Below are positions 31,515 to 43,200 of a stretch of DNA of 64,000 nucleotides, piece by piece. The notes beneath the pieces are model-generated. The model was not told the DNA's origin. It saw only the letters and a program-made list of their open reading frames with translations, and did no database searches. Both the position numbers and the translations under genes were made by a program. The stretch comes from Vicinamibacterales bacterium (GTDB taxonomy: Bacteria; Acidobacteriota; Vicinamibacteria; Vicinamibacterales; JAKQTR01), in NCBI GenBank assembly GCA_025456345.1, contig JALOKU010000004.1, positions 57,100-121,099 on the forward strand. Direction: 5' to 3'. The stretch's first letter is position 1; each line of letters starts with the position of its first letter.

Positions 31515-32330
31515 CTACCGCCGATCCTTCATGGCGGTGGTCGCGGCCTCGGCGGCCACGCCGCGCCGGACGGCGACCAGTTCGGCTACGATGCTGACGG
31601 CAATCTCTTCAGGCGTGACGGCGCCAATCTGCAGGCCGATGGGGGCGCGGACTCCGCAGAGCCACTCCGCCGGCACGCCGTCTCCCGCGAGCGCGTCGAA
31701 GATGCGCGCGACCTTGGCGCGGCTGCCAATCATGCCCACGTAGCGGAGCGGCCGCCCGGCGAGCGCGCGCATCGCGGCGAGATCGTGCGTGTGCCCCCGG
31801 GTCACGACGACGACGTAGGCGGCGGGGGAGAGGGCGGCCGCGGCGAGGTACTCGGCGATGTCGGCCACCGTCACGTCGGTGGCGGACGGGAAGCGATCGC
31901 GGTGCGCGAACGACTCTCGGTCGTCGAGCACGTGCACCCGGAAACCGACATCGGCGGCCAGTCGGGCCACGTGCTGGCTCACGTGGCCGGCCCCGACCAC
32001 GAGCAGGCGCGGCGACGGGTCCAGCGGTTCGATGAACACCTCCATCCGGCCTCCACAGATCAGCCCGTTCTCCTCGGCGAGTCCGTCACTCAAGTCGTAC
32101 CGCGCCACGCCGGCCTTCCTGGTGCGGATGCTCTCGCGGGCCTTCCCGGCGGCGTCGTTTTCGTAGCAGCCGCCGCCGATCGTGCCGATGATCCGGCCGT
32201 CGGCGAACACCAGCATCCTGGCACCGGTGCGCTGGGGCGTCGATCCCTGCGTGGAGACGATGGTGACAAGCGCCGCGTCCTCGCCCTGTTCGAGGGCCCC
32301 GAGCGCCGCCGCGAAGACCGCTTCGTGCAT
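31515..32330 (-). CDS. XdhC/CoxI-family molybdoenzyme maturation factor
   Basis: ALVTIVSTQGSTPQRTGARMLVFADGRIIGTIGGGCYENDAAG ... RLLVVGAGHVSQHVARLAADVGFRVHVLDDRE ... YVGMIGSRAKV. Confidence 0.88.
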   Translation of the reverse strand: MHEAVFAAALGALEQGEDAALVTIVSTQGSTPQRTGARMLVFADGRIIGTIGGGCYENDAAGKARESIRTRKAGVARYDLSDGLAEENGLICGGRMEVFIEPLDPSPRLLVVGAGHVSQHVARLAADVGFRVHVLDDRESFAHRDRFPSATDVTVADIAEYLAAAALSPAAYVVVVTRGHTHDLAAMRALAGRPLRYVGMIGSRAKVARIFDALAGDGVPAEWLCGVRAPIGLQIGAVTPEEIAVSIVAELVAVRRGVAAEAATTAMKDRR

Positions 32331-32336
32331 GGGAGG

Positions 32337-32342
32337 ATTATA
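32337..32342 (-). promoter_or_regulatory. -10 box of the xdhC-like gene, leaderless layout
   Basis: TATAAT-N6-ATG (start 32330, minus strand). Confidence 0.55.
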
Positions 32343-32344
32343 CG

Positions 32345-32468
32345 CAGAAGAGAGAATCCAGGAGCCAGGAGGATCACCTGACGATGGTCAGAAGCCAGAA
32401 GACGGGAGTCCAGCTGCCCAGGCGTTCATTCTTGCTTCTGGATTCTTGCTTCTGGATCCTGACGGGCG
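32345..32468. repeat. Repeat family A copy A3 (divergent)
   Basis: GCAGAAGAGAGAATCCAGG...CCCAGGCGTTCATTCTTGCTTCTGGATTCTTGCTTCTGGATCCTGACGGGCG; fills the intergenic gap. Confidence 0.75.
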
Positions 32469-34823
32469 TCAGAACCGGTGCAGCTCGCACGCCTCGGTGG
32501 GTTCCGTGCCGGTGACGAAGGCTTCGCTGATGATCCTCGGGCACCCGGGCTGGGCGAGCCTGCCGGTGTCGCGATCGATCGTGACGAAGGAAACGCCGGC
32601 GGGCGGCTGGAAACTCACGTTCGGGCGGCCGGCCAGGGCGGCCATCATGAAGTCGGCCCAGATGGGCAGCGCGGCCTGCGAGCCGCTGAGGCCGACGGGC
32701 TGATTGTCGTCGAAGCCGACCCACACGACCGTGAGCAGCTCGGGCGTGAACCCGACGAACCACGCATCACGAAGGTCGTTGGTGGTGCCGGTCTTGCCTG
32801 CGGCATCGTGGCTGAAGCCCAGCCCGCGTGCCGCGGCGCCCGTCCCCTCGTTGATCACGCTCCGCAGCATGTTCGTCACGAGAAACGTCGTGTCCGCGCG
32901 GGCGATCTGCGCGGGCGCCGTCGTCCGGAGGGGGAGCTCCTTCCCGGCGCTTTCCAGACCGGCGATGGCGCGCAGCGGGCGCGTCTCGCCACCGGCGGCG
33001 AAAATGGTATAGGCCGAGGCCACCTCCATCGGCGTCGCTTCGAACACGCCGAGGGCGATCGAGGGATACGGCCTGGGTACCGTGCTCGATCCGAACCGCT
33101 TCCACAGGCTGGCCACCCTGTCGAATCCGGCCAGCTCCGCCGCCCGCACCGTCGCCACGTTGCGCGATTGCGCGAGCGCGCGGCGCAGCGTGATGACGCC
33201 GTCGTACTCGTCCTCGTAGTTGCGCGGCGTCCACCCCTGCCCGTCGAAGTCGAACGTGGTGGGCTCGTCGTTGACCAGCGTCGCCGGTGTAATGTCGGTG
33301 AGGCCGTCGGCGGCCGCCGATTCGAAGGCGGCGAGGTACACGAACGGCTTGAACACGGAGCCGGGCTGACGCCGGGCGTTCAGGGGGCGGTTGAACTGCG
33401 ACTGCCCGTACGAGCGGCCGCCGATGTACGCGAGGATGTCGCCGGTTCTCGGATCGAGGGCGATCAGGGCGACCTGGGCCTGGCCCCTGATCTGCTTGCG
33501 CGCCAACTGGGCGTCGATCCTGAGTGCGCCGGCCTGCACGGCCTCCTGCGCGACGCGCTGGAGGTAGGAGTCGAGCGTGGTCTTGATGTCGACCTGCGTC
33601 GAACCGCTCAGCAGGCCCGGGTACTGGTCGGAGAGCGTCTGGCCGAGCAGGTCGACGAAGTACGGCGCTTCGGTTTCCATCGCCCGCGCGACCGTCTCCA
33701 TCGGCTCCCGTCCTGCGCGCTCGGCGGCCGCCTGGCTGACGAAGCCGGTATCCGCCATGGCCTGCAGCACGACGTTCCGCCGATCGCGGGACCGCGTGGC
33801 CGAGGCGAACGGCGAGTGCCGGCCAGGCGCCTGGATGACGCCCGCGATGGTCGCGGCCTCGGCCAGCGACAGGTTCGTGACGTCCCTGCCGAAGAACACC
33901 CGCGACGCTTCGGCCACGCCGTGAATGGCGTACGAGCCCCGCTGGCCGAGATACACGTCATTCAAGTACAGCTCGAGGATCTCGTCCTTGGTCGCTCTCG
34001 TCTCGAGCACGACCGAGAGGAACTGCTCCTGCATCTTGCGCCTGAACGACTTCTCCGGCGTCAGGAAGAAGTTCTTCACGAGCTGCTGCGTCAGCGTGCT
34101 CCCGCCGACGAGATAGGGGCGGTCGCCCCTCATGTTCGTGATGATGGCGCCGACGATGCGGATAGGGTCGATGCCTGCGTGATCGTAGAACCGCCGGTCC
34201 TCGATGGCGAGCACGGCCTGGATCATGTGCTTCGGGATGAGCGTCAGCGAAACCCGGCGCCGCTTCTCGCGGCCCGTCGTGATGAGCGTCGTCAGCAGCG
34301 GCCGATCGAGCGCGACACGGTCGAGCGCGCCGCCGCCGTCGACGTCGATGCGCGAGACGGCCTGCGTGGGGATCGCCTTCCCGTCCGGCCCGATTCGGGC
34401 CGGCAGGCCGGCGCGCTGCAGGGCGACCTGCACCCGGAGCCGCCGGCCGGTCAGGTCGCCGCCCCTCGCGATGAGCGTGATCGCGTCGTCGAGGCGCGAG
34501 AACTCGCCGGGCTGGCCCGGCTCGTCGCGCTCGGCGTAGCCGAGATCGTTCAGGCGATCGGCGAGCTGCTGCGTCGAGAGCCACTGGCCGCGATGGATTT
34601 CGAACGGCCTCGCGAGCACGCGCGGGAGCGCGCGGACGCGCTCCCCCTGGAGCCGCGCGTCGATGACGCGCGCGAACGTGACGTAGTAGTACGTCGTGGC
34701 GGCCGCGGTCGCGGCGAGCGGGAGGCCGATGAGGAGCGCGAGCGCCAGCCGAAGGCGGCGCCGGGGCCGGCGGCGCGGCCGGGGCGGCGGGGGCGTCGGC
34801 GGCGTCGGCGGGTCGGCTGGCAC
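32469..34823 (-). CDS. Bifunctional class A penicillin-binding protein (PBP1B-type); GTG start at 34823
   Basis: proline/arginine-rich N-terminus plus transmembrane segment; UB2H-like segment; glycosyltransferase AIEDRRFYDHAGIDPIRIVGAI, GGSTLTQQLVKNFFLTPEKS; transpeptidase SRNVATV and KTGTTNDLRDAWFVG. Confidence 0.92.
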   Translation of the reverse strand: MPADPPTPPTPPPPRPRRRPRRRLRLALALLIGLPLAATAAATTYYYVTFARVIDARLQGERVRALPRVLARPFEIHRGQWLSTQQLADRLNDLGYAERDEPGQPGEFSRLDDAITLIARGGDLTGRRLRVQVALQRAGLPARIGPDGKAIPTQAVSRIDVDGGGALDRVALDRPLLTTLITTGREKRRRVSLTLIPKHMIQAVLAIEDRRFYDHAGIDPIRIVGAIITNMRGDRPYLVGGSTLTQQLVKNFFLTPEKSFRRKMQEQFLSVVLETRATKDEILELYLNDVYLGQRGSYAIHGVAEASRVFFGRDVTNLSLAEAATIAGVIQAPGRHSPFASATRSRDRRNVVLQAMADTGFVSQAAAERAGREPMETVARAMETEAPYFVDLLGQTLSDQYPGLLSGSTQVDIKTTLDSYLQRVAQEAVQAGALRIDAQLARKQIRGQAQVALIALDPRTGDILAYIGGRSYGQSQFNRPLNARRQPGSVFKPFVYLAAFESAAADGLTDITPATLVNDEPTTFDFDGQGWTPRNYEDEYDGVITLRRALAQSRNVATVRAAELAGFDRVASLWKRFGSSTVPRPYPSIALGVFEATPMEVASAYTIFAAGGETRPLRAIAGLESAGKELPLRTTAPAQIARADTTFLVTNMLRSVINEGTGAAARGLGFSHDAAGKTGTTNDLRDAWFVGFTPELLTVVWVGFDDNQPVGLSGSQAALPIWADFMMAALAGRPNVSFQPPAGVSFVTIDRDTGRLAQPGCPRIISEAFVTGTEPTEACELHRF

Positions 34824-34840
34824 GGCGCGTCCTGTCGCGC

Positions 34841-36517
34841 TTACACCGTCACGACCCAGTGCGAACCAGGATCGAGCGGCAGATCGCGGACGAGGTGGTC
34901 GACGAGCCCCGGGCCGCTGCGGTTGAGGAACGACACGAAGCCCACGGTGCGCTCCTGCGCGTGCCCATTGGGAAACGCCTGGGACCGCGTGCGCGTGAAC
35001 TGCCGGCGCAGCGTCTCGTCGCGGCGCTTCGCCGCGTGGATGATCTTCGCGTGCAGCCCCTGGAGTTCGTGATTGATCTTGCCGGCGACGGACCGCGCCG
35101 CGCCCTCGAGCGTCGGGTCGATGGCCGGCACGGCCTGCACGAGCGCCTGCATCGGGCCGTCGATCGCCGCGGCGGCTGCCTGGTAGGCACCTTCGACGCC
35201 GCCGGGAAGGGCGGCTTCGAGCAGGCGGTTCAGCACGCTCTCGTCCTGCGCGTGCAGCGTTTCGAGGGCCACGCCGTGCCGGCCCAGGAAGCGGACGCCT
35301 GCCGCGTCGAGCAGCGTGGCGGAGGCGCGCGGCACCATCAGCGGCATCGGCACGCCGAAGTGGGCGTACACGGGCTTGAGCTGGCCGAGGTAGGCGAGCT
35401 CGTTCGGGCCCGCCACGTAGGCCACCGTCGGGAACAGGGTGTCCTGCACGATCGGGCGAAGCAGGACGTTCGGGCTGAAGCCCGCCGGGTTGGCGCGCAC
35501 CTCCGAGAGCAGGTCCGGCGGCGTCCACGCGCGATCACCGGCCCGAAACGCGCCGTCGGCGAAGCGGATGGGATGGCGTCCGCCGTCGAGCGAGAAGAGC
35601 GAGAGCGAGTCCGCGTGGGCAATCACCTGGGCGTGATAGCCGAGGCGGACCAGGTCGGAGCCCGCCTCGATCGCCAGTTCCGCCGTGCGGCCCGGGAACT
35701 GGGCCTCGCGCACGAACACGTCCCGCACGAGGGCCTTCGCAGCCGGGTCGGCGGCGTCGTAGACAATGAGGCCGAACTCGCCCAGGGTGAATTCGAGCAG
35801 CCGTCCGAACGCTTCGCTCGTGCTCAGGCCCGCCTTGTAGGCCGAGCGGAGCCGGGTCATCAGGGACGCGGTGAACTCGGTCGGCGGCAGCGCCTCCGCC
35901 AGTTCGTCCAGTGCGGCGTCGACGCCGTCTGCGAGTGTCAGCCGGCCCACGGGCAGGGCCCCCGCGCCCGCCGGAGCCGGAAGCCGAATCGTCCGGGCCT
36001 GGGCGTCGCCGTCGAGCACGGTGCACGACGACACTTCGTCCCAGTCGTGGTCCTCCGAGTCAATCCAGAACACGGCGACGGCTGGCGTCTGGTGGTCCTG
36101 CCGGACCCGGGCCGCGAGGCGAAGCGCCGTGACAGCCTTGAGCAGCGTGTAGAGCGGGCCGCCGAACGCGCCAGCCTGCTGGCCCGTCACCACGGCCACC
36201 GTGCCGTCCTGGCGCAGCCGGTCGAGGGCCGCGCGCGCTTCAGCAGGGGCGCCCCGCCGCTGCTGCTGCGCGGTGATCAGATCCGCAATCGCCTGACGGT
36301 CGACCGCGTGCGCCTGGGCCCGCTCGATGGCCGACTGCCAGGCCTCGGGGCGCGCGGGATTGCCCGCGTAGAACGGTGCCAGCGGTTCGAACGCGTACGC
36401 GTAGTCGCCCGCAAGCCGGCGGATTCCCGGATAACGCCGGATGTCGACCGGGATGCGCGTTGAGGCCGCTCCCTGTGTGGATGGCTGAGGATGCACCGGA
36501 ACGCTACTGTCGTCCAT
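34841..36517 (-). CDS. bshC: Putative cysteine ligase BshC (bacillithiol biosynthesis)
   Basis: VAVVTGQQAGAFGGPLYTLLKAVTALRLAARVRQDHQTPAVAVFWIDSEDHDWDEVSSCTVLD ... LRPIVQDTLFPTVAYVAGPNELAYLGQLKPVYAHFGVPMPLMVPR. Confidence 0.93.
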   Translation of the reverse strand: MDDSSVPVHPQPSTQGAASTRIPVDIRRYPGIRRLAGDYAYAFEPLAPFYAGNPARPEAWQSAIERAQAHAVDRQAIADLITAQQQRRGAPAEARAALDRLRQDGTVAVVTGQQAGAFGGPLYTLLKAVTALRLAARVRQDHQTPAVAVFWIDSEDHDWDEVSSCTVLDGDAQARTIRLPAPAGAGALPVGRLTLADGVDAALDELAEALPPTEFTASLMTRLRSAYKAGLSTSEAFGRLLEFTLGEFGLIVYDAADPAAKALVRDVFVREAQFPGRTAELAIEAGSDLVRLGYHAQVIAHADSLSLFSLDGGRHPIRFADGAFRAGDRAWTPPDLLSEVRANPAGFSPNVLLRPIVQDTLFPTVAYVAGPNELAYLGQLKPVYAHFGVPMPLMVPRASATLLDAAGVRFLGRHGVALETLHAQDESVLNRLLEAALPGGVEGAYQAAAAAIDGPMQALVQAVPAIDPTLEGAARSVAGKINHELQGLHAKIIHAAKRRDETLRRQFTRTRSQAFPNGHAQERTVGFVSFLNRSGPGLVDHLVRDLPLDPGSHWVVTV

Positions 36518-36593
36518 GCCCGCACGCGGTGTCAAGAGACGGACATCGCGCGCACGATCTCCCGCCGTTGGCGATTGATGCCGCGGCAGTTCC

Positions 36594-39152
36594 ATGCTAG
36601 CATCGGCCCCGGAATCAGTTGAGGAATTGACGTCAGGCACCTCCTACTCGCCGCCTCCGGCTTTCGGTCGGTTCAAGCTGCTGCACCAGATTGGGGCGGG
36701 TGTGCTGGGGCCTGTCTTTCGCACGCACGATCCCGACCATGAACGCCTTGTCGCGGTAAAAGCTTTTACCATCGACCTCACTCCCGAGCAGGCCTCCAGG
36801 CTGGCCTCGGAGTTCGGACGGCTGGCGGCCCTCGAGATCGACGCGCCCTGCGTGGCCGTCCCGATTGCGGCCGGCGTCGAGGACTTCGTGCCCTACGCGG
36901 CGGTGCCGTACGTCTCGGGCGAGTCGCTCGACGCCGCGATCCGGCAGTACGGTCCCGCGCCGGCTGGCGACGCGATCCGGCTCATCGCGCACGTGGCCGA
37001 CGCCCTCGACGCGGCGGCCCACGCCGGCGTGCATCACGGTTCGCTGCATCCGCGCGACATCATCGTCACGCCGGGCGAGACGCACGTCACCGGGCTTGGC
37101 GTGGCCCAAGCGCTCGAACGCGTCGGCTTGCACGGGCCGGTCCGCCGGCCGTACGTGGCGCCGGAGCGGGAGAGCGGCGACGAGTGGGGCGCGCCGGCCG
37201 ACATCTACGCGCTGGCCGCCATCGCGTACGAAGTGTTGACCGGACGGCGCGCGCTTCCCGGCACGGACCAGCCGCTCCCGGCATTGAACGACCTCCACGT
37301 CCACGATGCGGCGGCGTTGCGCGACGCGATCGAGCTGGCGCTCGATGCCGACCCCGGCCGGCGGCCGGCGCGGGCGAGAGACTTCGCGGCGGCGGTTGCT
37401 GCGGCCCTCTCCGAATCGGCCGGCGCGGCGGCGCCTGGTGAGCGGACGCCCGACCGCCGGGCCAGGAAGCCGCGTTCGAGGCCTCCGAAGCTGCCCGGCC
37501 TGGATGAGCCGCTGACGACGCACGAGGGTCCGGTCATAGGGCGCCCGATATCCGGGTCGCCCATCGACCCGGTGCGGCCGGCACCCGGGATTTCGCCTGA
37601 TGCGTCCGGGGCTCTCGAAGCGGAGAGCGCGGCCATAGCCGCCGGAATGGCCTCTCAGGGTTCCGCGGCGGCCGGCGACATCCGGTACGTGCCGGTTACC
37701 GACCCGGCCGACGCGGGCGACCTGCCCCCAGACCTGGCGGCGGTGTCGGCTTCGCTGCCCGAGGTGCCGCCCGAACAAGCCGCCGCGATCGGGGCGGAGA
37801 TGGAGTTCCTCGCGGCTCTCGAGCCTCTCGATACAGGGCTCGCAGCCGGGTTGACGCCCGATCTGCGGATGGCCGACGAACTGCTGGCTCGCGCCGATGC
37901 CTCCCGAGAGACGGTGGACGCTGAACTGGCAGCCGCCCTGGACAGGCTCTCGTCCGACACTGGAACGGGACCGACGCCGGCCGCCATCGGCCTCGACATC
38001 CTTGGGCCCGGGCCGTCGGCTGGAGCGGTTCCGGAGGATGTCACCCTGAGTGTCGTGGGAGTCGACCTGGCCGCCGAGACTGAGATGGGGCATGGCCTCG
38101 CCGACGACGCGGTTACGTCCGTCCTGCACGAGTCTCCGGCTGAGGAGGCGGCGGGCCGGGCGGGCGCCGAAGCCCTGGCGCTTGACTTCAGCGCGTATGA
38201 CCAGCCGGCCGGTCGAGCCGAGGACCGCGTCGGCACCGCGTTCGATCGGCGCGTGGCCGACGGGCCGCCGCCGACAGAGGCCGCCGCCGAGCCTGAGCCC
38301 GCGGCGGTGCCGGGAGACGATCCGGCGGGCGCGGCCGAACCGCTTCGGCCGTTTGTCCGAGGCAAGGGAGCCGAACGCCGCCGGGCGCCGTCGCGGTACA
38401 GCCGGATCGACGCGCTGACGCCCGAGCCCGGCGTGCGCGGTGACGACGAGCTCGGGGTGCCTCGGGCGTTCGACCAGCCAGGGCCGTCGCCCGCGCCGCG
38501 GCCCGTCTCGGATTTCGAACTGCTGGCGCGTCCCGGCGCGACCCCTCGGCGCGTGTTGCCGGTCCTCGCCGGTGTGGCGGCGGGACTGATCGTCGGGTTG
38601 GCGGCCGGCTACTGGCTCGGCACGCGCAGCCCGTCGCCCGCTGGCGCGCCGCCGGGCCGTGTTCCGCCCGCCCAGACGGCGGCGGCTTCCCAGCAGGCAC
38701 CTGCTCCAGTCGCGTCTCCCGGAAACACGCCAACAGCCGTGCCGGCGCCGGCGACGCCGGCCGGCGCCGTGCCGGGCGCGCCGGCCGGGACTGCCTCGAC
38801 GAGTCCCGCCCCACCGGTGCGCTCGGCGGCTGTGCCGCCGGCAGCAAGCGAGCCGGCTCCGCGGCGAGTGGCGCCCTCGGCCGGCGCCTCGCCTTCGTCG
38901 CGAGCCGCCAAGGCCCCGGCCGTCAAGTCGGTACTAATCGTGCTCGTCACCAGCACCCCTCCCGGGGCGCTCATCCGCATCGACGGGCGCGACCTCGGTC
39001 CCACGCCGCTGACCGTCAGGCAACTGCGCCCGGGCACGCACACGCTCGAGTTGCGGATGCCGGGCTACAAGCCGTGGTCGCAGAAGCTCACCGTCGCCGC
39101 CGGCGACAACCGCCGTGTCACGGCGTCACTCGAGAGGGACAACACGCGGTGA
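36594..39152 (+). CDS. Membrane pseudokinase (Ser/Thr kinase fold) with PEGA domain
   Basis: [32 protein letters not shown]; catalytic loop HGSLHPRDI instead of HRDLKPEN; TGLG instead of DFG; transmembrane [66 protein letters not shown]. Confidence 0.85.
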   Translation: MLASAPESVEELTSGTSYSPPPAFGRFKLLHQIGAGVLGPVFRTHDPDHERLVAVKAFTIDLTPEQASRLASEFGRLAALEIDAPCVAVPIAAGVEDFVPYAAVPYVSGESLDAAIRQYGPAPAGDAIRLIAHVADALDAAAHAGVHHGSLHPRDIIVTPGETHVTGLGVAQALERVGLHGPVRRPYVAPERESGDEWGAPADIYALAAIAYEVLTGRRALPGTDQPLPALNDLHVHDAAALRDAIELALDADPGRRPARARDFAAAVAAALSESAGAAAPGERTPDRRARKPRSRPPKLPGLDEPLTTHEGPVIGRPISGSPIDPVRPAPGISPDASGALEAESAAIAAGMASQGSAAAGDIRYVPVTDPADAGDLPPDLAAVSASLPEVPPEQAAAIGAEMEFLAALEPLDTGLAAGLTPDLRMADELLARADASRETVDAELAAALDRLSSDTGTGPTPAAIGLDILGPGPSAGAVPEDVTLSVVGVDLAAETEMGHGLADDAVTSVLHESPAEEAAGRAGAEALALDFSAYDQPAGRAEDRVGTAFDRRVADGPPPTEAAAEPEPAAVPGDDPAGAAEPLRPFVRGKGAERRRAPSRYSRIDALTPEPGVRGDDELGVPRAFDQPGPSPAPRPVSDFELLARPGATPRRVLPVLAGVAAGLIVGLAAGYWLGTRSPSPAGAPPGRVPPAQTAAASQQAPAPVASPGNTPTAVPAPATPAGAVPGAPAGTASTSPAPPVRSAAVPPAASEPAPRRVAPSAGASPSSRAAKAPAVKSVLIVLVTSTPPGALIRIDGRDLGPTPLTVRQLRPGTHTLELRMPGYKPWSQKLTVAAGDNRRVTASLERDNTR

Positions 39153-40279
39153 AAGCCGTTCTCGCTCTGGAAGATGGCACCTGGTTCCAGGGCACGGCCG
39201 TTGGCGCGGAAGGCACCGCGACCGGCGAAGTCGTGTTCAATACCGGCTTGACGGGATACCAGGAGATTCTGACGGACCCCTCCTATGCCGGGCAAATCGT
39301 CACGATGACGTGCCCGGAGATCGGCAACTACGGCGTGGCCGCGGCCGACGTGGAGTCGCGGGCACCGCAGGTGGCCGGCTTCGTCATGCGGAGCGAGTCG
39401 CTCGTGGCGAGCAACTGGCGGGCGGCGGGGCCGCTTGGCGAGTACCTCGCCTCGTCTGGCGTTGTGGCCATCGCTGGCATCGACACCCGGGCGCTCACCC
39501 GGCGCCTGCGGTCGGCTGGCGTGATGCGCGGCGTCATCCGGACCGGGGACCACGAACCGGCCGCCCTGGTCGAAGGCGCCAGGCGCGCGCCGCAGATGGC
39601 CGGGTCGGACCTGGTGTCCGGGGTCACCTGCGCGTCGCCGTCCGACTGGCCGTTCCCGGGCGCCCAGGCGGGAAGCGATGGCTACGAGGTCGCGCCTGTT
39701 CGGGCGGCGGCGCGACGCTACCGCGTGGCGGCGTGGGACTTCGGCATGAAGTGGAACATCCTCCGCCGGCTCTCGTCGTACGGCTGCGACGTCAGGGTGT
39801 ATCCCGCCTCGACGCCGGCCTCGGCGCTGCTGGCCGACCAGCCGTCCGGCGTGTTCCTCAGCAACGGGCCCGGCGACCCGGCCGCGCTCCCGCACATCAT
39901 CGAGAACATCCGGTCGGTTGTCGCCCACGGCACGCCGATCTTCGGCATCTGCCTCGGCCACCAGGTGCTGGGCCTGGCGCTCGGCGCCCGCACGTTCAAG
40001 CTGAAATTCGGCCACCGCGGGTCGAACCACCCGGTCAAACAGCTCGAGACGGGCCGCATCGAAATCACGTCGCAGAACCACGGCTTCGCGGTCGATCCCG
40101 GCACGCTGCCATCCGACGTGATGGTGACGCACGTCAACCTGTACGACGGGACGCTCGAAGGCTTCCGCCACCGTCACCGGCCGGTGTTCAGCGTGCAGTA
40201 CCACCCCGAGGCGTCTCCAGGGCCGCACGACGCGGATTACCTGTTCGGCCTCTTCATCGACGCCATGGAGCGCCCGTAG
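39149..40279 (+). CDS. carA: Carbamoyl-phosphate synthase small subunit (GTG start)
   Basis: [53 protein letters not shown] ... [19 protein letters not shown]. Confidence 0.95.
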   Translation: MKAVLALEDGTWFQGTAVGAEGTATGEVVFNTGLTGYQEILTDPSYAGQIVTMTCPEIGNYGVAAADVESRAPQVAGFVMRSESLVASNWRAAGPLGEYLASSGVVAIAGIDTRALTRRLRSAGVMRGVIRTGDHEPAALVEGARRAPQMAGSDLVSGVTCASPSDWPFPGAQAGSDGYEVAPVRAAARRYRVAAWDFGMKWNILRRLSSYGCDVRVYPASTPASALLADQPSGVFLSNGPGDPAALPHIIENIRSVVAHGTPIFGICLGHQVLGLALGARTFKLKFGHRGSNHPVKQLETGRIEITSQNHGFAVDPGTLPSDVMVTHVNLYDGTLEGFRHRHRPVFSVQYHPEASPGPHDADYLFGLFIDAMERP

Positions 40280-43200
40280 ATGCCGCGCCGCGCCGACGTC
40301 ACGCGCGTACTGGTGCTCGGCGCCGGGCCCATCGTCATCGGGCAGGCGTGCGAGTTCGACTACTCGGGCTCGCAGGCGTGCAAAGCGCTCCGCAGTGAAG
40401 GCGTGGAGGTGGTGCTGGTCAACAGCAATCCGGCCACGATCATGACCGACCCGGAACTGGCGGACCGCACCTACGTCGAGCCGCTGCGCCCCGACATTGT
40501 CGAGGCCATCATCGCGCGCGAGCGGCCCGACGCGCTGCTGCCGACCGTGGGCGGGCAGACGGCGCTCAACCTGGCCATGGCGCTGGCGAAGAGCGGCGCG
40601 CTCGAGCGGTACGGCGTCGAGCTCATCGGCGCGTCGGTCGAGGCCATCGACGTGGCGGAGGACCGGCTCAAGTTCCGCGACGCGATGAAGGGCATCGGCC
40701 TGGGCGTGCCCGAGAGCGGGTACGCGCGGTCGCTGGACGAAGCGCTGGCGGTCGTCACGGACACGGGGTTCCCGTCGATTATCCGGCCGTCGTTCACGCT
40801 GGGCGGCGTGGGCAGCGGCATCGCGTACAACGTCGAGGAGTTCCAGGAGATCGTGCGGCGCGGCCTGTCGATGAGCCCGGTGCACGAGGTGCTCATCGAG
40901 GAATCGCTCATCGGGTGGAAGGAATACGAGCTCGAGGTGATGCGCGACGCCGCCAACAACTTCGTCGTCATCTGCTCGATCGAGAACATCGACCCGATGG
41001 GCGTGCACACCGGCGACAGCATCACCGTGGCGCCGGCGCTGACGCTGACCGACAAGGAATACCAGGCCATGCGCGACGCGGCGCGCCGGATCATCGGCCG
41101 CGTCGGCGTGGAAACGGGCGGCTCGAACATCCAGTTCGCGGTGAACCCGCGCGACGGGCGGATGATCGTCATCGAGATGAATCCGCGGGTGTCCCGATCG
41201 TCGGCGCTTGCGTCGAAAGCGACGGGCTTCCCCATCGCGAAGATTGCCGCCAAGCTCGCGCTCGGCTATCACCTGGACGAGATCCCGAACGACATCACGC
41301 GCCTGACGCCGGCGTCGTTCGAGCCCACCATCGATTACGTGGTCGTCAAGATCCCGCGCTGGAACTTCGAGAAGTTCCCGGAGGCCGAGCGCACGCTCAC
41401 CACGCAGATGAAGTCGGTGGGGGAGGTCATGGCCATCGGCCGGACCTTCCAGGAAGCCTTCATGAAGGGCGTCCGGTCCCTCGAAATGGGGCGATCGAGC
41501 CTCCTGTTCGACACCGGCGCCTGCCGCGACGACGACGAGGACGGCTTGCGGCAGCGCCTGATGACGCCCAACGACGGGCGCCTGTGGGCGCTCTTTGAGG
41601 CGCTCGCCCGGGGCTGGACGCCGGAGACGCTGCACGAACTGACGCAGATCGACCCGTGGTTCCTCGCGCAGTTCGCGGACCTCGCGGCCCGCCGTGAGAC
41701 GTTGCGCGGACGGGCGCTTTCCGAGCTTGGCGACGACGAGCTGTGGGAGTTGAAGCGGCGGGGGTTCGGCGACGCCCAGCTGGCCAGCGCCCTGGCCACG
41801 AGCGAGAAGGCCGTGCGCGCGCGCCGCGCGCGCGCCGGGATGCGAAGCGCGTACAAGCGCATCGACACGTGCGCGGCCGAGTTCGAGTCGAGTACGCCGT
41901 ACCTCTACGGCACGTACGAGCGCGAGTGCGAGGCCGACCCGACGCCGCGGCGCAAGGCCGTCATCCTCGGGAGCGGCCCGAACCGGATCGGGCAGGGCAT
42001 CGAGTTCGACTACTGCTGCTGCCACGCCGTCTTCGGGCTGCGCGACGAGGGCTACGAGACGGTGATGCTCAACTGCAACCCGGAGACCGTGTCGACCGAC
42101 TACGACACCTCCGACCGCCTCTACTTCGAGCCGCTCGCCCTCGAGGACGTGCTGGCGGTTGTCGAGCGCGAGCGCGCGGCCGGCGCCGAGGTCTCGTGCC
42201 TCGTGCAGTTCGGCGGGCAGACGCCGCTGAAACTCTCGACGGCGCTGCACCACGCCGGCGTCGCCATCCTCGGCACGTCTCCCGATTCGATCGACCTCGC
42301 CGAGGATCGCAAGCGCTTCTCGGCGCTGCTCAACCAGTTGCAGATTCCGCAGCCGCCGAGCGGCACGGCCTCGTCGCGCGACGAGGCGCGCGACGTCGCG
42401 GCCGCGATCGGGTTTCCCATCGTCGTGCGGCCGTCGTACGTCCTGGGGGGCCGGGCGATGGCCGTCGTGTACGACCCCGGCGCGCTCGACCGCTACATGA
42501 CGACGGCCGTCGATGCGTCGCCGGAGCACCCGGTGCTCATCGACCGGTTTCTCGAAGACGCCTTCGAGCTCGACGTCGACGCCGTCGGCGACGCCACCGG
42601 CGCGGTGATGATCGCCGGCATCATGGAGCACATCGAAGAGGCCGGCATTCATTCCGGCGACAGTTCGTGTGTCGTGCCGCCCTACCTGGTCGCCGAGCGT
42701 CACATCGAGACCATCCGTCAGTACATGCGGCGCATCGCGCAGGCCCTCGGCGTGGTCGGCCTGATGAACGCTCAGTTCGCCATCAAGGACGACGTGGTGT
42801 ACGTCCTGGAGGTGAACCCGCGGGCGTCCCGCACGGTGCCCTACCTGTCGAAGGCCACCGGCGTGCCCCTGGCGCGCATCGCGGCGAGGGTGATGGGCGG
42901 ACGCACGCTCGCGGAGCTGGGCCTCGCGCGCGACCTCACCGTCAACGGCGTGTTCGTGAAGTCGCCGGTGTTTCCCTTCGTGCGGTTCCCGGGCGTCGAC
43001 ACCATTCTCGGGCCGGAGATGAAATCGACGGGCGAAGTGATGGGCGGCGCATCGACGTTCGGCGAGGCCTTCGCGAAGGCCCAGATGGCGGTCGGCCAGG
43101 AACTGCCCACGACCGGCACCGTCTTCATCAGCGTGAACAACTCGGACAAGCCGAACGTCCTGGCCGTCGCGCGCGATCTGGCTGCGCTGGGATTCGCGAT

